From Agaribacillus aureus (GTDB taxonomy: Bacteria; Bacteroidota; Bacteroidia; Cytophagales; Cyclobacteriaceae): a DNA stretch of 64,000 nt. Below the pieces are notes generated by a model. That model did no database searches. It worked only from the letters and a program-made list of their open reading frames with translations, and was not told where the DNA came from. Both the position numbers and the translations under genes were made by a program. Shown in pieces: positions 35,489-43,700 of the stretch. Position 1 is the first letter of the stretch; each line of letters opens with the position of its first letter. The stretch spans positions 3,224,001 through 3,288,000 of the forward strand of contig JAUJEB010000001.1 in assembly GCA_030442055.1 (NCBI GenBank), written 5' to 3'.

Positions 35489-36010
35489 TTGACTTACGTT
35501 GAATATTTTATTGCGATTTTCAAGAATAATGTAATAGAGGAACTAATTACGTTGATCCTGTTGGTGCTATTCTTTATATCGAGATCGATTATTGGCAAAA
35601 TTGTCCGAAAACACGCCCAGAAGAATAAGGTCGTTTATTCCAGGGAATTATATATTCGCAAGCTAGTCAATCTGAGTTTAGTCTTGCTTTTGATAATATT
35701 AATTGGTGCAGTTTGGGAGATATCTTTCAAGGGATTGTCCTTGTATTTCGCTTCCATTTTTACTGTCGTTGGAGTGGCTTTATTTGCTACCTGGTCTGTT
35801 TTAAGCAATCTTACTGCATCCATAATCCTGTTCTTTTTCTTTCCTTACAGGATCGGTGGGAGTATTAAAATTATTGATGGAGATAATTCTGTGGAAGGTC
35901 AGATAATGGATATAACCCTTTTTTATATTAAGGTTGAAACTGATGATAACAAAATTGTTACCTATCCTAATAATCTGGCCATTCAAAAGCCAATAATGCA
36001 ATCTAAATAG
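35489..36010 (+). CDS. Small mechanosensitive (MscS-type) channel protein
   Basis: A 173-residue membrane protein starting at TTG, since no ATG lies in frame upstream or near the start. Three hydrophobic segments (ELITLILLVLFFISRSIIG; LVNLSLVLLLIILIGAVWEI; SLYFASIFTVVGVALFATW) lead into the MscS beta-domain entry (FFFPYRIGGSIKIIDGDNSVEGQIMDITLFYIKVETDDNKIVTYPNNLAIQ). VEGxVxDIxxFYxxVxT and PNN are the conserved MscS core. It lacks the larger C-terminal vestibule, so it is a minimal family member. A weak terminator follows at 36018-36053. Confidence 0.85.
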   Translation: MTYVEYFIAIFKNNVIEELITLILLVLFFISRSIIGKIVRKHAQKNKVVYSRELYIRKLVNLSLVLLLIILIGAVWEISFKGLSLYFASIFTVVGVALFATWSVLSNLTASIILFFFFPYRIGGSIKIIDGDNSVEGQIMDITLFYIKVETDDNKIVTYPNNLAIQKPIMQSK

Positions 36011-36017
36011 CCGCCTC

Positions 36018-36056
36018 GCCTGACGGTTTTGACCAGGTGGTAAAATGTCAGGCGGT
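36018..36056 (+). terminator. Possible terminator after the MscS-like gene
   Basis: GCCTGAC at 36018-36024 pairs with GTCAGGC at 36047-36053, with an internal ACC/GGT pairing; CCGCCT/AGGCGG offers an alternative stem. The following T-tract is short (TTT), so strength is doubtful. Confidence 0.5.
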
Positions 36057-36115
36057 TTGATGAATATTAAAAAGGATTTCTAATTGCATTCAAAGATGTG
36101 CTTACCTTTGCGCAA

Positions 36116-36523
36116 TCAATAGAGCACCTCACTAATTTGAAGAACTGGCTGAATGTTGGTATAATTCGGGATATCATTAATAATTTTTTCCGCATGTGGG
36201 CCAAAAGAATTTTGATAGGCAGAAAGCTTGTCAAAGTATAAATATCCAATAGCCAAATATGGAATTGGTTCATCGGGCGTCCTACCGGCTATCCCATTAT
36301 CAATTTCTAACAGCCTCAATGAGTCGCCTAATAAACTCGCCACCATGGGCATGTGCTTATTGGAATAGTAGTCCATGTCAAATGTTTTCCCTTCATCGTT
36401 CGGATATAGTATCGTCACTTTAATCATGCCCTTTTTACTTTTTGAAGTATCTGTTGATGTGGTCTGCTGGCAGCTGGTGAGGATGGCGACACCAAGGATC
36501 AAAAGGATAATTTTAGTTTTCAT
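36116..36523 (-). CDS. EthD-family lipoprotein
   Basis: The preferred start is the ATG at 36523 (MKTKIILLILGVAILTSC), which opens a clear lipoprotein signal; a longer frame from 36580 adds 19 residues ahead of it. The mature domain (MIKVTILYPNDEGKTFDMDYYSNKHMPMVASLLGD, then YLYFDKLSAYQNSFGPHAEKIINDIPNYTNIQPVLQIS) is an EthD ferredoxin-like fold, with YYxxKHMP and the IPNYTNxxP segment conserved. EthD was first associated with ethyl tert-butyl ether degradation, but its general role is unsettled. Stump C lies about 108 bp upstream. Confidence 0.85.
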   Translation of the reverse strand: MKTKIILLILGVAILTSCQQTTSTDTSKSKKGMIKVTILYPNDEGKTFDMDYYSNKHMPMVASLLGDSLRLLEIDNGIAGRTPDEPIPYLAIGYLYFDKLSAYQNSFGPHAEKIINDIPNYTNIQPVLQISEVLY

Positions 36524-36580
36524 TTTGTTGAAATTTAATGACTTCTTAAAAGTTAATATTTTTCTCATGGCATTGGCCAC

Positions 36581-36959
36581 GACGCATGGTTATGCAAAAC
36601 GAGTTCCGCAAATGTTTGAGTTATAGAGATCTAATCTAAGGGATTTTTAATTGAATTCATATTGGCATTGGCAACATGAGCGTTGATTTCCCGGGTCTTA
36701 CGGTCTAAAGTGGTGTGGCTGGTTATGTTAAAGGCAATAGTTCAAACAATAGCAATGGTATTTGATCCTTACTAATAACTTGCCAGATTTTCCTGTATTT
36801 TTGGAAATTTCATTATCACAAATTTAACCAGGATTAGTTAAAATGACGTTTGGTAAAGAACAAACCTGGTCGATCAAAAGTCCATAATAACTGCTTTGAG
36901 TTGCACATTTGCCAGATATCGTTTGCAAATTCCGTATTACAGGCTATCAAAATATTTAG
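36581..36959. other. Intergenic region carrying stump C
   Basis: This 379-bp gap between minus-strand genes contains the decayed recombinase end at 36631-36732. To its right is AT-rich sequence without a gene, hairpin or promoter I can identify. Confidence 0.5.
36631..36732 (-). pseudogene. Decayed tyrosine-recombinase 3' end (stump C)
   Basis: On the minus strand the frame ends KTREINAHV, ANANM, NSIKNPLD, TAG. The first piece differs by a few single-base changes from KTTEIYTHV, the invariant end of XerC/D-like integrases, with the catalytic Tyr position changed to Asn. The frame is open for roughly 32 codons, and similarity to recombinases fades upstream. The terminal 48 bp (36631-36678) are shared with stumps A, B and D. 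Confidence 0.65.
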
Positions 36960-37349
36960 TTAGTTGGATTGCTCGTGTTTTTTCAAGTGGTCATTAATCC
37001 ATTTTTTCACTTGTTCGATTGTTAGCTCTCCTGAGGCCGTTTTAATCACAAACTCGTATTTTTCTTCTTCGTTTGAAACAATATCTAATCCTGAATGCAT
37101 CAGGACTAGTCTGAGCATTACGTAAGCAATACGCTTGTTACCATCCTGAAATGGGTGGTTTTTCACGATACTTTCAAAAATGGCCGCTGATTTTTCTACC
37201 GGTGTTTTATAGAGTTCTTCTCCTGAAAACGTCGCAAATGGACGTGATAGAGCAGATTCAAGCAATGCCTGGTCTCGCAGACCATGGCTTCCACCAAATT
37301 CATCTATTAAAAAATTGTGTATCTTGAGGACCTCCTCAATATCGATCAT
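36960..37349 (-). CDS. doc: Doc-family (death-on-curing) Fic-fold toxin
   Basis: A 129-residue toxin. The Fic motif HPFQDGNKR begins at His65 and is complete, and the N-terminal ELHxxxI-type start (IDIEEVLKIHNFLIDEFGGSHGLRDQALLESALSRP) is typical of Doc. Doc proteins inactivate EF-Tu by phosphorylation using an inverted Fic active site. Its ATG overlaps the end of the upstream antitoxin gene by 4 bp (ATGA), so translation is coupled and the antitoxin is made first. Length is normal (about 126 residues). Confidence 0.92.
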   Translation of the reverse strand: MIDIEEVLKIHNFLIDEFGGSHGLRDQALLESALSRPFATFSGEELYKTPVEKSAAIFESIVKNHPFQDGNKRIAYVMLRLVLMHSGLDIVSNEEEKYEFVIKTASGELTIEQVKKWINDHLKKHEQSN

Positions 37350-37534
37350 TGAGCAAGCCTTTTGAGCAGGTTACGGTCTTCCCGAAGAATTTTATTCAGA
37401 TTATGTGAAAATTCTATTTTGGAAGATGATTTATCCTGTATTTCCTTCAGGTATTCAAGTACCTGTTTTAGGCTGTCTTCCGGAATGGAATTCAGTAACT
37501 CATTAATTTTGGTGTGAATATCAGAACGTTTCAT
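37346..37534 (-). CDS. Antitoxin partner of Doc
   Basis: A 62-residue mostly helical protein (MKRSDIHTKINELLNSIPEDSLKQVLEYLKEIQDKSS). It does not show the Phd DNA-binding start, but its position directly upstream of doc with a 4-bp overlap, its small size and its charged C-terminal tail (LREDRNLLKRLAQ, likely to enter the toxin site) support the antitoxin role. A further frame ends in an ATGA overlap with its start (see findings). Confidence 0.8.
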   Translation of the reverse strand: MKRSDIHTKINELLNSIPEDSLKQVLEYLKEIQDKSSSKIEFSHNLNKILREDRNLLKRLAQ

Positions 37535-37793
37535 GTTGCTAAGATACGAAATTTTAAGATTTGAGTTGTTATGAACATCTTTATTGTTAATACATGAAAA
37601 TCAAAATCTTTACCATTGAATGTGGCGTAAACATCTCCAAAACTGTCCCGGTATTGACGCTTTTTCAGAACATTTCTAACGGATTCAAACAAAAATGCTA
37701 TTTGATAGTGATTTTGTTAAAGATTAAGTCATTGCCAAACCCCTTACGGTAGGCCTGGAATGGCAGGTTTCAACCGAAAGCATCATTTAGGCT

Positions 37794-40511
37794 TCAATAG
37801 AACTTCTCAAAATACTCCGAAGGCAGTTTCCCAAATCTCTTTTTAAAGGCCTGTGTAAAGTGTGATAAGTTACTCATGCCCAGTTCATGAGCGATCTCAC
37901 TAATGCTGGACCGCTCTTTGAATTCAATCTTGCGTTTTGCCAGTTGCAGTCGAATTTCCCTGATGTATGCCGCCGGAGTCTGCCCGGTTACCGTTTTTAT
38001 TTTACGCCTTACGCTGGTTTCGCTTATGACAAAATGATAAGCCAAATCCAGCACACTTAGTTTCTGGTTTTGAATATTTTGAATAATATAGGTGTCCAGG
38101 TTTTTTTTAAACTGCGCCATTTCGGAAAGGGGAAACTCGTCGGCGGAGATGGCAGTACTTTTATTTTTACGCTGTGAATTTTTTAATGAAATATTGATTC
38201 GCAACTTAAGCTCCTGTAGATCAAACGGCTTAATAATATAGTCATCTACACCAAGGTTCAAAATCTCTACCTTGTCCCGCTGAAGCGTGCGTGCGGTGAG
38301 GAAAATTACCGGGATCATGGAGAAGACTTCATCCCGCTTCAGTTTTTGTATAAATACCGCACCATCCATCACTGGCATCATATAGTCGGTAAGAATGAGG
38401 TCCGGACGGGGAATAGATTTTAACAGCTCTAAAGCCTCCAGGCCATTGCCGGCTTCAAATATATTGTACTCAGTCATATGATGATCCAGATATTGTCTCA
38501 TATCACGGTTATCTTCTACCAGCAATAATAATGGTTTAGAAGGATCTATTGACTTGAGTGAATTGATGGCCTGAGATGCGACATCTTTTTCCCGCTTTCC
38601 GTTCTCTTGTGCCACGTTAAAGGCTAGTGTAAACACAGACCCCTTGCCGATTTGGCTTTTAACCTCCACTTTACCTCCATGCATCTCCATAAATTCTTTT
38701 ACAATAGACAACCCAAGCCCTGTTCCCCCTACCGCACTATTGGCATCTACCTGATAATACCGGTCAAATATCTTATCGATATCGCTCCCGGAGATCCCAA
38801 TGCCTGCGTCCTCTACAGAAATGATGACCGTCTGTCCGTACTCTTTTACTTTGACTTGTATGTCTTTTTGGGGTGGACTGTATTTTATGGCATTGGACAG
38901 CAGGTTGATAATGATCTTTTCAAACATTACCTGGTCAATATCGATTGATATTTTATCAGACGGAAACGTCAGGTAGATCGTCTGCTCCTTTTCACGCGCA
39001 TACTTTTTGAAAGATTCGATGATCCCCGATAAAATGGGAACCACTGCCCGCTTTTTCTTCAGGATACTTAACTCCCCATTATTTAGCTTAGAGAGGTCCA
39101 ACATTTCATTGACCAACTGCAGTAAATAGGTGCCATTTTTCATGGACATATCCAGCTCCTGCTTCAGATCTCCTGGAAGTTTTTCATGGGTCAATACATT
39201 TTTCAGAGGGGCCAGAAGCAAAGTAAGCGGTGTTCTGAGTTCATGGGAAATATTGTTGAAAAAAGTAGTTTTCGACTTTTCAATTTTTTTTAGTTCTTCC
39301 TTCTCCTTTTGAAGCCGGCCCACCTCTACTTCTTTCAATTTCATACTTGTTTTATTATTAAAAAACTCCTTTACAAGATCAATGACAAAAATGATATCTC
39401 GCAAAACAAAACTGAGGTACATAAAGCTAACGGTCAAAAAATGATGCGGAAGGATGTCTTTTAACGCCATTATTGTTGCGACAGCCATTAAAAAATTATT
39501 TCCAAGCGCCAGCAGAAATACATGTACCCTGTGGGCGTACTTTTTATAAGACCTGATCAAACCAATCGCAATGCTGCTTATCGTTATAAAAAAATAGACC
39601 TGCACGGCCGGGATGAGATACTGATGATCCGTATAGATGTATAGTGGAATAACCACGAAAATGTAAGGAAAAATCATCGCCCTATGCCAGAAAACTGCAT
39701 GTTCCTTCAGCCGCAGGTAATAAGCGCTGAAAGCCGAAAAACTATAAATCATTATGACCATGCTAGAAAATTCCAAAATGGAAAGAGCTGAAGGGCTTAG
39801 CCCCAGCAATTGGTCAAAAACCTGGAAATGAATGATGGAAACGAGCACTCCTGTCAGGATCAGCAATACGTAAAAAATGTTTTCCCCGGATCGATTCAGA
39901 TAAGTCATGTACAAAAAAATCAGGATCAGCAGTACTTCCATTCCGGTGATCAGCACAAATAAAACCTGGATCTGGGTATAACGCTTTTCAAACCCGGCCA
40001 GGGAAAGATACTCCAGGTCTGTAAGGGAACGGTTAATAAGGGTTTCAGACCGGTAACATGTCAATTTTATGTAGCACGTATTACTGTCATCAAAGTGAAG
40101 GGGAATGGCGTTTTTGTAAAATCCCTTGGCAATGGATCTGTCCTTGTAGTCAACCATCTTTCCCGTTATAGAGATAGCCTGTTTGGCTCCAGGGCTTTTG
40201 AAAGAGGCTACCTTGTCGAAGAAAAGCGATAGCAGTAATACACCTTCCCGCATGGGGTCATTGGTGCCATATCCCGACCCATGATAGGTCAACCTCAGCC
40301 AATAAACGCTTGTGGTATTATCCATCGAACCAAATTCTTCCAGCCCTGCCCAATTAATACTTTCCGAGGGTGCCTCTGACGAAATATCGCCCTGATGTAT
40401 GGCAATGGAAAGTACGTCTTCAGACACCTTGTCCGGCGCAAACAGGGCACCTATGAAAAGCAATGAAACGGCTAAAACCTGGGTCATCTGGAACGGCGCT
40501 TTTTTCTGCAC
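37794..40511 (-). CDS. 7TM-sensor (7TMR-DISM-like) hybrid histidine kinase with AraC output
   Basis: A 905-residue hybrid regulator. An N-terminal signal and a 150-residue extracytoplasmic beta domain (SVYWLRLTYHGSG is typical of the 7TMR-DISMED region) are followed by seven membrane helices (about residues 185-395). HisKA has His423 in NISHELRTPLTLLLAP, HATPase shows NLLSNAIKYSPP and EDAGIGISG, the receiver (LLLVEDNRDMRQYLD) has Asp709 in LTDYMMPVMDG, and AraC HTHs end the protein (VISETSVRRKIK; ISEIAHELGMSNLSHFTQAFKK). All catalytic residues are present. It is divergent from the giant adhesin operon, and a 21-bp-spaced direct repeat precedes its start, so it may control that operon. Confidence 0.94.
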   Translation of the reverse strand: MQKKAPFQMTQVLAVSLLFIGALFAPDKVSEDVLSIAIHQGDISSEAPSESINWAGLEEFGSMDNTTSVYWLRLTYHGSGYGTNDPMREGVLLLSLFFDKVASFKSPGAKQAISITGKMVDYKDRSIAKGFYKNAIPLHFDDSNTCYIKLTCYRSETLINRSLTDLEYLSLAGFEKRYTQIQVLFVLITGMEVLLILIFLYMTYLNRSGENIFYVLLILTGVLVSIIHFQVFDQLLGLSPSALSILEFSSMVIMIYSFSAFSAYYLRLKEHAVFWHRAMIFPYIFVVIPLYIYTDHQYLIPAVQVYFFITISSIAIGLIRSYKKYAHRVHVFLLALGNNFLMAVATIMALKDILPHHFLTVSFMYLSFVLRDIIFVIDLVKEFFNNKTSMKLKEVEVGRLQKEKEELKKIEKSKTTFFNNISHELRTPLTLLLAPLKNVLTHEKLPGDLKQELDMSMKNGTYLLQLVNEMLDLSKLNNGELSILKKKRAVVPILSGIIESFKKYAREKEQTIYLTFPSDKISIDIDQVMFEKIIINLLSNAIKYSPPQKDIQVKVKEYGQTVIISVEDAGIGISGSDIDKIFDRYYQVDANSAVGGTGLGLSIVKEFMEMHGGKVEVKSQIGKGSVFTLAFNVAQENGKREKDVASQAINSLKSIDPSKPLLLLVEDNRDMRQYLDHHMTEYNIFEAGNGLEALELLKSIPRPDLILTDYMMPVMDGAVFIQKLKRDEVFSMIPVIFLTARTLQRDKVEILNLGVDDYIIKPFDLQELKLRINISLKNSQRKNKSTAISADEFPLSEMAQFKKNLDTYIIQNIQNQKLSVLDLAYHFVISETSVRRKIKTVTGQTPAAYIREIRLQLAKRKIEFKERSSISEIAHELGMSNLSHFTQAFKKRFGKLPSEYFEKFY

Positions 40512-40524
40512 AAGGTAAGATTAA

Positions 40525-40554
40525 CCACGCAAAATATAAAGTCTGCCACGCAAA
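40525..40554. promoter_or_regulatory. CCACGCAAA direct repeat with 21-bp spacing
   Basis: CCACGCAAA occurs at 40525-40533 and again at 40546-40554, start to start 21 bp. The pair lies 14-43 bp upstream of the AraC-output 7TM kinase and in the divergent region with the adhesin operon. A looser pair, CCTGCA at 40679 and 40701 (22 bp apart), lies closer to the adhesin start. Confidence 0.55.
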
Positions 40555-40770
40555 TAGCTGGTTTTCGACAAAGATTGACAGGAATTCAACAATATAAATC
40601 CTGCACCTTTGTAGCCGGTTATATCATTTTTCCGGCAACGCGATAATAGCACTCAATATTAACGGAATGCTAGCGCTTCCTGCAAAAATGACAAAAACTG
40701 CCTGCAGAAACAGGACGAACTGACTCTAACAATGACTTTAACCTCATTGTTAACGAAATAGTAATTAATT

Positions 40771-43700
40771 ATGTTAAAAAATGCTATTCTACGAGTCTTC
40801 CGGTCCACAATTACACTTGCTTTTTTATGTATTGGGTCTGTTCCCTTACACGCACAATGGGTACAGCGCGGTGCTGATATAGATGGAGAATCAGCAAACG
40901 ACAGGTCGGGCTATGTGGTAAGTATGAATTCAACTGGTTCTCAGGTTGCCATTGGGGTATGGACTGCCCTGCATGCTGGTCATGTACGCGTATATCAATG
41001 GAATGGTAGTGCATGGGTTCAAAAAGGTGCAGATATTGATGGTGAAGCAGTAGGTGACTATTCAGGCCTTGCCATAAGTTTGAGTGCAGATGGCTCCACG
41101 CTTGCCAGCGGGGCACGTTGGAACGATGATGGAGGCGTCAATGCCGGTCATGTACGGGTATATCAATGGAATGGTAGTGCATGGGTTCAAAAAGGTGCGG
41201 ATATCGATGGTGAAGCAGCTTATGATAATTCTGGTAATAGTGTAAGTTTAAGCGCAGATGGTTCAATAGTTGCCATTGGTGCATTGGGAAATGATGGAAA
41301 TGGTATTAATGCAGGCCATGTGCGTGTGTATCAATGGGATGGCAGTGCTTGGGTACAACAAGGTGCAGATATTGATGGTGAAGCAGCATATGATAATTCT
41401 GGCCATACGGTAAGTTTGAGTGCAGATGGATCCGGACTTGCCATTGGTGCAACTGGCAATGATGGAAATGGGTACAATTCAGGCCATGTACGTGTGTATC
41501 AATGGGATGGTAGTGCATGGGTACAACAAGGTGCAGATATTGACGGAGAAGCGGTAAATGATGAATCCTCATCTTTACATATGAGTGCGGATGGCACCAC
41601 GCTTGCGATAGGAAAACGTCATAACGATGGAAACGGTATCAGTTCAGGCCACGTGCGGGTTTATCGATGGAACGGCAGTGCCTGGGTACAACAAGGTGCA
41701 GATATTGATGGTGAAGCAGCAGACGACCGATCAGGCAGGTCCGTAGCTTTAAGTTCTGATGGTTTCACCCTTGCCGTCGGCGCACCCCGAAATGATGGCA
41801 ATGGCAGTGATTCTGGTCATGTGCGTGTGTTTCAATGGAACGGCAGTGCCTGGGTACAACAAGGTGTAGATATTGATGGTGAACTGGCAGGTGATCATTC
41901 TGGTATTGGTGTAGGTTTAAGTTCTGATGGTTCAATAGTTGCGACTGGTGCATTGTATAATGATGGCAGCGCCACCGATGCCGGTCAGGTAAGGATGTAT
42001 GTTTATGCGGTTCCAGCCACCTTAACTACGACACCAGCAACATCCATAACAACTACATCAGCTACTTTGGGTGGTGATATCGTGGCAGATGGTGGGGTAG
42101 CCATAACAGAAAGAGGAATTGTATATGCCCCGTCTAGTGTAAACAACGATCCTGAAATCGGTGGTTCAGGGGTGGTTAAGGTAACACATTCAACGGCCAC
42201 AACCGGATCATATAGTGAGCTAATCAGCGGCCTGACTACCGGTGTGGCATATTCTTTTAAAGCCTATGCCATAAATTTCGCCGGCACAAGTTATGGTGCG
42301 GTTGAAACTTTTACAACGCCTCATCCAAATGTCACCCTGTCTCAATCCAACCCAACAATAGCAGAAGCCTCCGGTATCAATACCCTGACGGCTACATTGT
42401 CAGCTGTTAGTACTGAGAATGTTACTGTTACCCTGGGGATAAAAGCAGGCAGTACTGCGACTTTAACCGATGACTTTACCTTCGTAGCGCCCACTATTGT
42501 CATCAATGCAGGGGACCTGACCGGAACAGCTACATTGACTGCCGTACAGGACTCAAAGGATGAGGAAGATGAGGAAAACATCACCATAGAAATCATCTCT
42601 GTGGCCAATGGCTCAGAAATGGGGGCGCAGGAAGTAACCAGTAAAATCATAGATGATGACGACCCGCCGACTGTTAGTCTCACGGTTGGTTCGAACTCCA
42701 TTTTAGAAGCTGCGGGAACATCCTCTATAACAGCGACGCTCTCCGCGGTTTCAGGACGGGACGTCACAGTCACACTTGGCTATACAGGCACTGCCATTAA
42801 CGGGACCGACTACAATAACTCAGCCAGCACCAGCATCACAATCACAGCCGGCACCTTGTCGGCCAATGCGATGACTGGCATAACCACCATCGATGACCTG
42901 GTCCCGGAAGCTAATGAGACCATTATTATTGAGATTGTTGGGGTAACTAATGGCTCGGAGAACGGGACTCAACAGCAAACGGTTACCATCACAAATGATG
43001 ATATTCCCTCGGTGCAGTTCAGCACGACCGCTTCCAGCGGCGCAGAATCGGTAAACACGGCCAATTTGCAGGTAGATATTTCAATGGCCAGTACCCTCAT
43101 TGTAACGGTAGAATACGCTGTTTCGGGTGATGCGACGGCTGGCACAGACTACATTTTGGCAGCGGGCACATTAACCTTCAACCCCGGAGAAGTGAATAAA
43201 AACATCACAATAGCCAATATCGTTGATGATGCCATTTTAGAAGCCGATGAAACCGTGGCTGTTACATTGTCATCTCCCTCTAATGCAATTTTAGGAGCTA
43301 ATACAACTCATACCTACACAATTAATAACAATGATAACGCCTCAGTCACCATAGCCGATATTAGCGGAAACGAAGATGACGGACCGATCACGGTAACTGC
43401 CTTGCTGGACAATGCGGTACAGGGAGGTTTTACGGTAGATGTAAACACCGCCGATGGCACCGCCACCACAGCAGATGGAGATTATTCAGCGGTTACCGGT
43501 CAGACCTTGACCTTTGCCGGAACTGCTGGCGAAACACAAACATTTGTGGTGAGCCCAACAACTGATGGTAAAGTGGAAGTAGACGAAGTGCTGTCAGTAA
43601 GCCTTTCATCTTTGGGAGCTACCACATTTGTCATCGATATAAGTGATGGTGCTTTAGTGACTGTCATCAATGATGATAATACTCCTGTAATTACGGCGGG

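Noticed and set aside
40858-42006. Possible CRISPR-like or mobile repeat array
   Set aside because: The units are 168-bp in-frame coding repeats without spacers.
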